From contig NZ_JH597773.1 in NCBI RefSeq assembly GCF_000243335.1, positions 1,571,989-1,635,988 on the forward strand: 64,000 nucleotides of DNA, written 5' to 3'. Origin of the DNA: Leptonema illini DSM 21528. GTDB lineage: Bacteria; Spirochaetota; Leptospiria; Leptospirales; Leptonemataceae. Both the position numbers and the translations under genes were made by a program. Shown here in pieces: positions 9,450 to 17,328 of this stretch; positions within the stretch are counted from its first letter, which is position 1, and each line of letters starts with the position of its first letter. Below the pieces are notes generated by a model that did no database searches, was not told where the DNA came from, and was given only the letters and a program-made list of their open reading frames with translations.

Positions 9450-11384
9450 ATGACTGAACGAAGGTTGCAGCAGGCCAGTCAATTCCTCAAAGCTTCTGGC
9501 AAGCTCACCACCCACTTACTTTTCGCTTTTCTTTTAAGCTGCAACACATTGCAATATGCGGTAGAAAGCAAAGACACCGCAGAGGTTCAACGATTAATCA
9601 AGAATGGCACCAATGTCAACACCACGGATGATTCGGGATGGACACCGTTGATGTATGCCGCTTCCAGTGGAACTCCCGAAATGGTCCAGTTACTATTAAA
9701 TGCAGGTGCAGACAGATACGCAAAGAACAGTGACGGCAAAACCGCCATCGAATTAGCCAGCGATCCACATATCATAGCCTTGCTCTGCCCACCGCTGATA
9801 GACGCAGTTCGTTCACAAAATATCGCATTGACCAAACAACTGCTGACTGATGGATCGAATGTCAATGCTGTGGATAACTTACGGCAGACGCCAATCATGT
9901 TTGCGAGTCAGAGCGATCAATTCGCCCTAGTTCAAATGTTAATTTCTCATGGTGCAGATGTCAATACTGCATCAATAGATGGTCGGACTGCTCTGATGTT
10001 CGCTGCGGAAAGAGGGCATATCGAGAACATCAAAATACTGATTAAATCCGGTGCTAATGTTAATGCTGTATCAGAAGACGGGCACAGCGCTCTCATGTTT
10101 GCCGCGGCGGCTGGCCACGCCAAAATTGTACAAATACTATCAGCCGCCGGGGCCAGCATCAATATGGTTGACAAAAGTGGCAAGACGACTCTCTTTATGG
10201 CAGTGGAGAACGGCCATAAAGACGTTGTCACAATTCTGGTTTCTGCCGGAGCCAATGTAAATGCACCATCCATGAAAAAACTGCCCTATGGTTTCTATGG
10301 TATAGAAGAAGGCCCGACCCCTCTCATGATAGCGGCGGAAAATGGGCATTCGGAAATTGTAAAGATTCTAGTATCTGCCGGTGCCAATGTAAATAAAGCA
10401 TCTGAGGATACGAAATGGACTCCACTCATGCTAGCTACGTTGAATGGACATATGGAAATTATTAAAACGCTCATAGCCGCTGGTGCAGATACAAATGCCA
10501 TTAGCAGTAAAGGCGAAACTCCCCTGATGATCGCTTCAGCCAATGGTCAAGGTGAGATAGTGAAGGTTTTGCTATCGGCTGGTGCTGAAATTAATCTGTC
10601 AACTGAGTATGGAAATTCTCTCGTGAAAGCCGCTGCGTATGGTCGAACGGACATTGTGATAGAATTACTTTCCCGAGGAGCAATAGTCGATTCAATATCT
10701 TTTTTTGGATATACTCCCTTATTGGCTGCAGTCGACGATGATCACTACGATGTTACAATCATCTTGCTCTCAGCAGGCGCTGATGTCAATACTGCTCTCA
10801 ATAACGGAGATACTTCGCTCATGCAAGCAGCCTCGAATGGTAATATTCATATTGTTTATGCGCTCATTAAAGCCGGTGCGAAAGTGAATGTTGCCAACGA
10901 GGACGGAGAAACTGCTCTCATGAAAGCAACCGCAAAGGGGCACACCGAAGTTGTAAAGACTTTAATTGCGGCCGGTGCGAAGGTGAATGTTGCCAAAGAG
11001 GACGGAGAAACTGCTCTCATGATCGCGACCGCAGAGGGGCACGCTGAAGTCGTAAAGACTTTAATTGCGGCCGGTGCAAACGTTAACGCAACAAAAAACA
11101 GTGGTTGGACGTCCCTCATGATAGCAACCGCAGAGGGGCACACCGAAGTTGTAAAGACTTTAATTGCGGCCGGTGCAAACGTTAACGCAACAAATAACGA
11201 TGGTTGGACGTCCCTCATGATAGCAGCAAAATACAGTAACCCAGGTGTTCTAAAGACGTTGATTCATGCTGGCGCGAATGTTAATGTGACAACGAGAGCC
11301 GGTTTAACGCCTCTAGAAGTCGCGGCAGCAAACCATCACGAAGAAATCATTCAGATATTGAGGGCTGCAGGTGCAAAGCAATGA
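9450..11384 (+). CDS. Ankyrin-repeat lipoprotein
   Basis: 644 residues from the ATG at 9450, which has GGAGG 5 bases upstream; earlier in-frame starts lack one. The N-terminus carries a hydrophobic stretch ending in LLSC, a relaxed spirochaetal lipobox, so it is probably lipid-anchored. The rest is about 17 ankyrin repeats of ~33 residues with the usual TPLMIAAxxGH and VNA patterns, built for protein binding. One repeat (after VNAPSMKK) has an insert, and repeat 2 is irregular. Repeats 12-15 are nearly identical at DNA level. The gene is visibly AT-richer than its neighbours, which hints at horizontal acquisition. The binding partner is unknown. Confidence 0.9.
   Translation: MTERRLQQASQFLKASGKLTTHLLFAFLLSCNTLQYAVESKDTAEVQRLIKNGTNVNTTDDSGWTPLMYAASSGTPEMVQLLLNAGADRYAKNSDGKTAIELASDPHIIALLCPPLIDAVRSQNIALTKQLLTDGSNVNAVDNLRQTPIMFASQSDQFALVQMLISHGADVNTASIDGRTALMFAAERGHIENIKILIKSGANVNAVSEDGHSALMFAAAAGHAKIVQILSAAGASINMVDKSGKTTLFMAVENGHKDVVTILVSAGANVNAPSMKKLPYGFYGIEEGPTPLMIAAENGHSEIVKILVSAGANVNKASEDTKWTPLMLATLNGHMEIIKTLIAAGADTNAISSKGETPLMIASANGQGEIVKVLLSAGAEINLSTEYGNSLVKAAAYGRTDIVIELLSRGAIVDSISFFGYTPLLAAVDDDHYDVTIILLSAGADVNTALNNGDTSLMQAASNGNIHIVYALIKAGAKVNVANEDGETALMKATAKGHTEVVKTLIAAGAKVNVAKEDGETALMIATAEGHAEVVKTLIAAGANVNATKNSGWTSLMIATAEGHTEVVKTLIAAGANVNATNNDGWTSLMIAAKYSNPGVLKTLIHAGANVNVTTRAGLTPLEVAAANHHEEIIQILRAAGAKQ
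10872..11267 (+). repeat. Four tandem 99-bp ankyrin units
   Basis: Copies begin at 10872, 10971, 11070 and 11169, each starting GCCGGTGC and separated by exactly 99 bp (33 codons). The first three share long identical stretches, including the segment encoding HTEVVKTLIAAGA. Such identity indicates recent duplication or gene conversion, and repeat number could vary between strains. Confidence 0.9.
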
Positions 11385-11489
11385 GGATAAAATACTGTCT
11401 GCACTATCGAGTTTCAATTGAACAGCAAAGTGCGACAAAGAGATAATCGATGCTGTCTTTCGAAAAACAAATGTGGCCATTAATTACCG

Positions 11490-11966
11490 ATGTCAGCTGA
11501 GCTAATCAATCGTTTCTACGAGGCCTTCTCCCGTCGCGACGGAGCGGCCATGGCACAATGCTATCATGAGAAGGCCGTCTTTTCAGATCCTGTTTTCGGC
11601 GAGCTGCGCGGACCGCGTATCGGAGCCATGTGGCAGATGCTCTGCGAACGGGCCTCCTCTGACTTTCGCATCGAGTTTTCAGATATTGCATCGGACGGCG
11701 TCACCGGGCAGGCAAAGTGGCAGGCCTGGTATTCGTTCGCAAAGACCGGACGTCCGATTCACAACCGCATCTCGGCAAGCTTCCGTTTTGAAGACGGGCT
11801 GATCGTCGAGCACAGAGATCGTTTCTCGCTGTGGCGATGGGCCGGCATGGCCCTTGGAATCTCGGGCCGCCTGCTTGGCTGGACGCCCTCCGTTCAGAAG
11901 AAGATCGGCGATGAGGCCCGCTCCGGCCTGGAACTGTACATCAAACGCAAGCGCATCAAGGTGTAG
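11490..11966 (+). CDS. NTF2-like / SnoaL-fold protein
   Basis: 158 residues with the opening pattern of the SnoaL/ketosteroid-isomerase-like superfamily: an N-terminal helix (INRFYEAFSRRDGAAMAQCY), then HEKAVFSDPVFGELRG and a curved sheet ending HNRISASFRFEDGLIVEHRDRFSLWRW, in shortened form here. Members bind small hydrophobic ligands or act as isomerases or dehydratases; no specific activity can be assigned. No signal peptide, so probably cytosolic. The preceding 105 bases (11385-11489) are AT-rich and may hold its promoter, but no clear boxes are visible. It converges on the toxin gene. Confidence 0.8.
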   Translation: MSAELINRFYEAFSRRDGAAMAQCYHEKAVFSDPVFGELRGPRIGAMWQMLCERASSDFRIEFSDIASDGVTGQAKWQAWYSFAKTGRPIHNRISASFRFEDGLIVEHRDRFSLWRWAGMALGISGRLLGWTPSVQKKIGDEARSGLELYIKRKRIKV

Positions 11967-11983
11967 GGGAATAGCAAGCGGGA

Positions 11984-12304
11984 TTACTCAGCATTATCTT
12001 CAAGACGACCTCTCCAGTAGTCCTGATGGCGGCTCTGGTGAGCGACAGAGACGATATAGAGGGTGTCATCCTTCTCGTTTAAGAGATAGAGAATGCTGTA
12101 TGGAAATCGCCCGAGAATCATCTGCCGAACTGGCAGGTCAACCGGTGCGCCCGCATGTGGAAAAGCTCGGGCAAGTTTCAGCGCCCGAGCGTAAGCGGAC
12201 ACAAAGTCTCTGGATGCCCTGTTTGATTCATGACGATAGTAGAGAATGGCCGAATAAAGCTCTTCTTCGGCTTCCGCCAGTAACCTATACTTCTTCAGTC
12301 GCAA
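11984..12304 (-). CDS. RelE/ParE-family toxin
   Basis: 106 residues. The pattern LLAEAEEELYSAILYYRHES, then FPHAGAPVDLPVRQMILGRFPYSILYLL and a final IVSVAHQSRHQDYW, is characteristic of the ParE/RelE toxin superfamily, which act on gyrase or on ribosome-bound mRNA. It probably starts at a TTG at 12304, which has AAGG about 10 bases upstream and overlaps the antitoxin gene by 20 bp; no suitable ATG is available. Overlap and order (antitoxin first) are usual for a type II module. Whether this one targets gyrase or mRNA cannot be told. Confidence 0.85.
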   Translation of the reverse strand: MRLKKYRLLAEAEEELYSAILYYRHESNRASRDFVSAYARALKLARAFPHAGAPVDLPVRQMILGRFPYSILYLLNEKDDTLYIVSVAHQSRHQDYWRGRLEDNAE

Positions 12305-12518
12305 GCGCTATTGCCTTTTGCAAGACCTTGTCGCCATCCACTGTCTTTGCTGTTCCTTTGATTACCGAATCAGCCCTTTTTCTGGCCTCTGCAACAACGG
12401 TTGCAGACAGGTAAACCTCGCGATCATACTCAACGAGGAAAGATGCAAGCTCCTGCTTTTCCTGGATCGTCAGGGTCGTCGAAGCCTCTTTCAATTCTGT
12501 CAACGTCATCTTTGACAT
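12285..12518 (-). CDS. Antitoxin of a type II toxin-antitoxin pair
   Basis: 77 residues, charged and helical, resembling the small putative addiction-module antitoxin family (LTIQEKQELASFLVEYD near residues 16-32 corresponds to the common L-P-E-E-R-x-E-L-x-E-x-L pattern). Its C-terminal half (SATVVAEARKRADSVIKG) would wrap the toxin. An AGGTGAAG ribosome-binding site precedes the ATG; MTLTEL three codons in is an alternative start. Such antitoxins normally repress their own promoter; the 174-bp upstream gap (12519-12692) shows no convincing palindrome. Confidence 0.8.
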   Translation of the reverse strand: MSKMTLTELKEASTTLTIQEKQELASFLVEYDREVYLSATVVAEARKRADSVIKGTAKTVDGDKVLQKAIALATEEV

Positions 12519-12692
12519 ACTTCTTCACCTGTTTGCTCTTTCAACATACCTGAGCTAACCACGCCCGAAATGAATTCGCCGGCACTATTCCAGGTCTTTT
12601 ACAAATTCCAGTCCGTCATCACAGTCTTTACCTGAATAAGGTCATTGCTTCTCGCCCTTCCGTCCACCCTTTTTCGCAAGAAGGCAACAGGT

Positions 12693-13400
12693 TCACTGTA
12701 CTAAGTCGGCAAAAGGATCCTTCTGCCCGGCCGGCGGAAATGCGCCGTAAAACTTCACACCCGAAAGCACGATGTCTTTGACCGCGGTTTTGCGGCGCAG
12801 GGCAACAGGAACGCCGGTTTCAGTTATGGTGTATTCCGTGAACTCAGCGACGGCCCCTTTTACGGGAAGGATCTTCACCCACATCTGCATCTTCTGCAGT
12901 CGACGGTCGGCGGCCGGCGTGAAGATATACGAATCTCCTGGAGTGACGCCGCCTTCAAAGAAGGTGACTCGCAAGCTGTCTGGCTCGATCAGATAACGGC
13001 GGGCCCCGGGCGAGCTGATATGAAAGAGCGGCTGCAGCCAGAAGGTATCGTTGATAAAGGCGCTGTTTGCCTCTTCGATCAGACTCCACACACGCTTGCC
13101 GTCTTCGATGCGCTTGCCCTTTTCGTAGGCGACGCCGCGAAAGCTATCCTTGCTGAAGCGGACGACAATATCGCCCTTGCGATACTGTACAAGGCCGCGG
13201 GCTTTATCCCACAGATGGGAGCGCATACCCGCAAACGTGAACTCAACGGCGGCCGTTTTCTGCCACTGAGGCAGTCCGGCTGCCTGAAGCATGTCGGCGG
13301 CAAGCTTTTCGGCCGCCTCGCCTTCTTTGCCAGAGGGGATGCTGCTGCACGTCAGGGCCAGCGCAGGCAACAGGATAAGGGGGATCAGTCGTCGTATCAT
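12693..13400 (-). CDS. Putative lipoprotein, LolA-like features
   Basis: 235 residues from the ATG at 13400, which is preceded by AGGAAA. The leader MIRRLIPLILLPALALTC ends in a relaxed lipobox. The mature part is beta-rich, with repeated strand patterns such as GDIVVRFSKDSFRGVAYEKGKR and RYLIEPDSLRVTFFEGG, which recall the incomplete beta-barrel of outer-membrane lipoprotein-sorting proteins, but I cannot confirm the family. It lies 66 bp downstream of the MORN lipoprotein gene on the same strand and may share its transcript. Confidence 0.8.
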   Translation of the reverse strand: MIRRLIPLILLPALALTCSSIPSGKEGEAAEKLAADMLQAAGLPQWQKTAAVEFTFAGMRSHLWDKARGLVQYRKGDIVVRFSKDSFRGVAYEKGKRIEDGKRVWSLIEEANSAFINDTFWLQPLFHISSPGARRYLIEPDSLRVTFFEGGVTPGDSYIFTPAADRRLQKMQMWVKILPVKGAVAEFTEYTITETGVPVALRRKTAVKDIVLSGVKFYGAFPPAGQKDPFADLVQ

Positions 13401-13466
13401 CGCTTTCCTCGCAGGTCGCCCGGCCATTCGGGCCTTCGCTCGCCCCTGTCAGACGTCAGCCCCGGA

Positions 13467-14075
13467 TTACTGTCGCAGCTTACCGGGATCCTTCACAGGG
13501 GTCGTAGTGCAGAACAACTTGCTATCGGTAATCTTGCACAGATAGTAGTTATCGCCTCGCTTAATAAAACCGTTCGCCTTCTGTCCGTCCTCTGCAAATT
13601 CGCCTTCAAAGACCTCGCCCGTCTCGGCAAAGGTATAAGCGCCTTTGCCTTCGCGGCCTCCGGCGTTAAAGCGACCGGCGTAGACGTCTTTATTGCGAAA
13701 GATATAGGTGCCGTTTCCCTGTCGGATGTCGGCGTGGTATTCTCCCTCGTATCGGTCGCCGTTTGCGTATTCCATCACGCCGGTGCCTTCACGCTGGCCT
13801 TTTTCAAAAGGTCCGGTGTAGCGATCGCCCGACTCATAAATAAAGGTTCCCGTTCCCGTATCGCAATTGCCGCCAATGCAACCCTGCCCTTGAATCTTGC
13901 GCGTCTGTGGCTCTTGTTGCGTTTTTTCAATACCGGGCTCGCCGGATTGATCCGTCGATCGTTCTGTGGACGTCTCAGAGCTGCCGTTTCCGTCCTGTGT
14001 CTGCGAACTCTGGCAACCAATCAAAAGCGCCGCGCTGAAAAGCGGCGCTACAAGCACATAACCTGTAATTCTCAT
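13467..14075 (-). CDS. MORN-repeat lipoprotein
   Basis: 202 residues from the ATG at 14075, with GGGAGA 6 bases upstream. The leader ends in LLIGC, a good lipobox. A low-complexity Ser/Thr/Glu linker (about 24-60) leads to at least four MORN repeats (for example YTGPFEKGQREGTGVMEY and YEGEYHADIRQGNGTYIF), then a short Cys-containing tail. MORN repeats bind lipids or proteins; a scaffold role at the envelope is inferred. A CIGGNCDTG segment just before the repeats could form a disulfide. It follows sppA by 26 bp. Confidence 0.9.
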   Translation of the reverse strand: MRITGYVLVAPLFSAALLIGCQSSQTQDGNGSSETSTERSTDQSGEPGIEKTQQEPQTRKIQGQGCIGGNCDTGTGTFIYESGDRYTGPFEKGQREGTGVMEYANGDRYEGEYHADIRQGNGTYIFRNKDVYAGRFNAGGREGKGAYTFAETGEVFEGEFAEDGQKANGFIKRGDNYYLCKITDSKLFCTTTPVKDPGKLRQ

Positions 14076-14101
14076 GTATATCTCCCGCGAGATAGGACGG
14101 A

Positions 14102-15088
14102 TCAGAGCCCGCCTTCCCAAACATAATACACGCCGCTTCGGACCAGTCGCATCAAGCGTGCTTCGGGAGAGATACCCGTCGGCAATGCGGTGTTGTAGAT
14201 GTTATAATCCTTTCTGCCTTCAGGCAGAAAGGAAAACACACGCACTCCCGAGGCGCCGATCTGTCGCGCAATGTAGTTGAGATAATCTTCGACAGGAGAG
14301 ACCGTATCAATCAGTCCAAAGTCCTTCGCCTGCTCGGCATTGTAGATATTTCCATCGGCGATGCGGCGCAAAACGGCATCGGGCAGCTTTTGTCCGCGGC
14401 CGGTACGGATAACGGAAAGGAAGGTCTCGTAGTTCTGATCGATCTGCTTCTGCAAAGAGGCCTTCTGCTCTTCGGTCATCTCGCTGAACGGAGAAAGAAT
14501 ATCCTTGTTTTTTCCCGATTTGATCGAGCGGTATTCCACTCCGACCTTTTCCATCAGCCCCTGCACGCCAAACGTGCGGATGATCACGCCAATCGAACCG
14601 ACCAGAGAGACAGGCGCCGCATTCAGATGCCCGCCCGACATGGCGATGTAATAGCCGCCCGATGCTCCCATTCCTTCGATATGCACAAAAACTGGAACGT
14701 TACGAGCCTGAGCGTAACGCCGGATCATGCGATAGATCGTATCGGATGCAGAGGCCGAACCGCCGGGGGAGCTCACTTTAACAAGAATGGCGTCAAAACG
14801 TGTGGCAGAGGCCGCTTCAAAAAGCCGCTGGATACGACCGGGATACACCGCTCCGCCGCCAGGATCCATCTCACCGAGGATCTCTCCTTCAATGGGGATC
14901 AGCAGTACGTTTTTTTGCGCGGTTCCCGGAACAGGCAGGCGGTTTGACTGCGTCTCATAAAGAGTCGTCTCGTGCAGGGTGACCATGGACTCGTTCTGCG
15001 GACCGAGGCTCAGGTTTACCCTGTTGAAACAGGAAAGCGAAAGAAGCAGGGCCGGAATACTCAGAAAGCGAAGCGATGTAAGCGACAT
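14102..15088 (-). CDS. sppA: Signal peptide peptidase SppA (S49 family)
   Basis: 328 residues; a Ser/Lys protease that degrades cleaved signal peptides in the membrane. The leader ends LSLSC (Cys20), suggesting lipid anchoring and not the usual transmembrane helix. The core shows PIEGEI (64-70), SSPGGSASAS (106-115), nucleophile Ser143 in GMGASGGYYIAM, the GSIGVI strand and the KSGKNKD motif (190-196) that supplies the general-base Lys. The length is that of the short, single-domain bacterial form. Upstream of the MORN lipoprotein in a likely envelope operon. Confidence 0.92.
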   Translation of the reverse strand: MSLTSLRFLSIPALLLSLSCFNRVNLSLGPQNESMVTLHETTLYETQSNRLPVPGTAQKNVLLIPIEGEILGEMDPGGGAVYPGRIQRLFEAASATRFDAILVKVSSPGGSASASDTIYRMIRRYAQARNVPVFVHIEGMGASGGYYIAMSGGHLNAAPVSLVGSIGVIIRTFGVQGLMEKVGVEYRSIKSGKNKDILSPFSEMTEEQKASLQKQIDQNYETFLSVIRTGRGQKLPDAVLRRIADGNIYNAEQAKDFGLIDTVSPVEDYLNYIARQIGASGVRVFSFLPEGRKDYNIYNTALPTGISPEARLMRLVRSGVYYVWEGGL

Positions 15089-15145
15089 GCTCTCAGGAGA
15101 CGGCCCCGGATCTTCGCGTCAAGCGGGATTCAAGTTCAGTCGGTC

Positions 15146-16093
15146 TCAGGTGCCCGAGTAGCTCACATACGCCTCTGACAGTTTGCCCTGTCGCAGGTCT
15201 TTCGCTCCAATGAAGATGTGAATGTTCCCTTCGCCGTATTCATCATGAAACATGAGGATGGAGCGATCTTCGGCCATACCGTCGCTTTCGTCGTCCTCTT
15301 CGTCCACTTCGGTATCGCTCTCGCACTGACTGTCGCCGTCATCGTCTCCCTCGTCCTCATCATCGAAATCTTCGTCGTCGCCATCCCCGAAACCTTCTTC
15401 GTCCTCTCCCTGCCAGAAAAGCGGACGTCCGAAAATGCGCAGGCTCGGATTCCAGTCGCTGATCTTCGCCGACAGGATGTTCTCGAGTTCTTTTACAAGA
15501 TCTGCAGGCAGAGCGGCCGTCACGGCCCTGTAATCATAGGCATCGCCGGCGACGTAGAAGATGAATCGCGGCGAAAAGCTGAGTAACGACGTGCTGTCGC
15601 GATACTCTTCGAGAAAATACTCGGGCTCGGGCAGGCTCTTTGCCGGCGGATACGGTACCGGCCGAAGCACGTCCATCGGACCGTCATAATAGAGAACGGT
15701 GAAGTCATCCGAGGCGTTATCAAAGATATAGATCATGCCGCTATCGGGAAAGACGTTCTCAATATCGTACTTCTTGAAATCAGCAATGTTCAGCTGTGCA
15801 TAGAAATAATGCTTCTTCGGCCATTCCAGCGAAGGAGGAAGATGCGGCAGGCCTTTCATTTTTGAGCGGCCGAGCGGTATCTTCTCTTCGGGAAGCTCTT
15901 GTTCGTCGATGTCTATATAATAAGAAAGGCATTCGGCCAGGAGTGTCGGCGTTACCTTTTCATCGTCACCAAAATACACCGAGGCCTTTCCGTTATAGTA
16001 GGTGCCTTCGGCCTCAAGGTTTTCGAGTTTGTTTGCAAGGTCGGGAAAAGAGCGAACAAGCTTTCGCGCCTTCTCGATCGGTGAAGAATTCAT
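15146..16093 (-). CDS. DUF1963 / YwqG-like protein with acidic insert
   Basis: 315 residues. The order LGRSKMKGLPHLPPSLEWP, then FYAQLNIADF, SGMIYIFDN, and a C-terminal SILMFHDEYGEGNIHIFIG matches the DUF1963 (YwqG) fold, whose biochemical role is unknown. Between about residues 229 and 280 there is an almost uninterrupted run of Asp and Glu that splits the last part of the domain. This insert is unlike ordinary family members and may bind cations or basic partners. No signal peptide. No good ribosome-binding site at the ATG. Confidence 0.85.
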   Translation of the reverse strand: MNSSPIEKARKLVRSFPDLANKLENLEAEGTYYNGKASVYFGDDEKVTPTLLAECLSYYIDIDEQELPEEKIPLGRSKMKGLPHLPPSLEWPKKHYFYAQLNIADFKKYDIENVFPDSGMIYIFDNASDDFTVLYYDGPMDVLRPVPYPPAKSLPEPEYFLEEYRDSTSLLSFSPRFIFYVAGDAYDYRAVTAALPADLVKELENILSAKISDWNPSLRIFGRPLFWQGEDEEGFGDGDDEDFDDEDEGDDDGDSQCESDTEVDEEDDESDGMAEDRSILMFHDEYGEGNIHIFIGAKDLRQGKLSEAYVSYSGT

Positions 16094-16236
16094 GAATCAG
16101 AAAACAGACATCGTTCGCGGGAATTTCATTTTTCAGGCGGAATACGGTTCACGGCTTATAAAGGGGGATTTTCCAACCAAAAGCTCCCATAGCGTTTTCG
16201 CTCGACGACTCAAAGCAGCGGGCCTTTATTGGCGAC

Positions 16237-17028
16237 ATGTTCCGCCTCGCCCCGCTCGTGCTTCTCTTTGTATCTATGTTGCCGCTTACAGCCGAGACCT
16301 CTCGCGAGCCCGAAGGCGTGGGGGTCGATCAGAAGCCAGGCGAAACGCTTCCGCTTGATCTCATGTTCAAGAACGAGGCCGGAGAGTCTGTGCCGCTGCG
16401 TTCTTTCTTTGCAAATGGCAAACCGGTTCTCATCGCTCCTTCGTATTTCGAATGCGTTCGCCTCTGTACTTATATCTATAACGGTATCGGTAAGGCCGTC
16501 AAGGCCACGCCGAATCTGCTGCCGGGTCGCGATTACACCATCATCTCGCTGAGCATCAATCCGGCAGATAATCCGATGATGGCGAAGATGAAGGGCGAAA
16601 ACTACCGCGAAGCCTTGAAAGAAGGGGGCGGACCCGATCTCAAGTCCGATGCCTGGACTTTTCTTACGGGAAGCGAAGAGAACATCAAGGCGATCACCGA
16701 CGCCGTCGGATTTCGGTATAAAAAGGACGGGAAGGACTTTTCGCATCCGGCGGCGCTTGTGCTTGTAACGCCCGATGGCAAGATCTCGCGGTATCTTTTC
16801 GGCATTGAGTTCGAGCCGCGCGACTACCGCCTGGCCCTGGTCGAGGCCTCGGACGGCGAGATCGGCGGCATCGTCGACGCCGTCATGCTATCGTGTTTTC
16901 GGTATGACCCCATCGAAGGCAAGTACTCGCCTTTCGCCTGGGGATTCATGCGCATCGGAGGCGTGGCCACGCTTGCCCTGATACTCGGTACTTTCTTCAT
17001 TTTAAAAAGACGCGAAAAGCGCGCCTGA
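16237..17028 (+). CDS. SCO1/SenC-like copper chaperone for cytochrome oxidase
   Basis: 263 residues. A signal sequence (1-19) precedes a thioredoxin-fold domain with the copper-binding CxxxC (Cys73, Cys77 in YFECVRLC) and the distal His170 (DFSHPAALVLV), all three ligands expected of SCO proteins that load the CuA centre of oxidase subunit II. A C-terminal membrane helix (about 241-257) followed by KRREKRA anchors it; most SCO proteins are anchored at the N-terminus, so this topology is a variation seen in some bacteria. It lies 300 bp upstream of the CuA-containing subunit gene, which fits the role. Confidence 0.9.
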   Translation: MFRLAPLVLLFVSMLPLTAETSREPEGVGVDQKPGETLPLDLMFKNEAGESVPLRSFFANGKPVLIAPSYFECVRLCTYIYNGIGKAVKATPNLLPGRDYTIISLSINPADNPMMAKMKGENYREALKEGGGPDLKSDAWTFLTGSEENIKAITDAVGFRYKKDGKDFSHPAALVLVTPDGKISRYLFGIEFEPRDYRLALVEASDGEIGGIVDAVMLSCFRYDPIEGKYSPFAWGFMRIGGVATLALILGTFFILKRREKRA

Positions 17029-17248
17029 TTGCGCCTTTCATTCTCGGGTTCGATTCGCTATCATCGACTGAAGATCGGATAGGCGCTTCTCGCGCAAAGG
17101 GCCCGTGCCGATGCGTTGATTTGTGGCGGAGCAGGCTACGAGCATGGCCGGTATTTGAGCCCTCATTCAGTTTACTGCTTCCCGTTCCGTAAGGCGCGTT
17201 TCAGATCTGCGGAAACTCCAATCTTAGAATCATCTTTTTCTTAGACCG

Positions 17249-17282
17249 GTTCTCGATTTGTTCTTGAACTGATTCTGAGAAC
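17249..17282. promoter_or_regulatory. Nested inverted repeat ahead of the oxidase operon
   Basis: Outer arms GTTCTC (17249-17254) and GAGAAC (17277-17282) surround a central GTTCTTGAAC palindrome (17260-17269). The two are nearly concentric and end 47 bases before the ctaC start. They could be an operator or an mRNA hairpin. The rest of the 300-bp gap from 17029 shows no gene. Confidence 0.45.
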
Positions 17283-17328
17283 AGAATTCATGGGGTCGGG
17301 CTCTGCCCGAATCAGTAAAGAGGAAACT

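Noticed and set aside
10872-11267. Regular repeats considered as a CRISPR array
   Set aside because: The period is exactly 33 codons, the repeats are contiguous and in frame, and they encode ankyrin motifs; there are no unique spacers.
12519-12692. Searched for an antitoxin operator or tRNA
   Set aside because: No convincing palindrome or cloverleaf was found.
13020-14126. Long plus-strand open frame (368 codons)
   Set aside because: It runs antisense through two well-supported lipoprotein genes with signal peptides and ribosome-binding sites; its own translation has no coherent domain.
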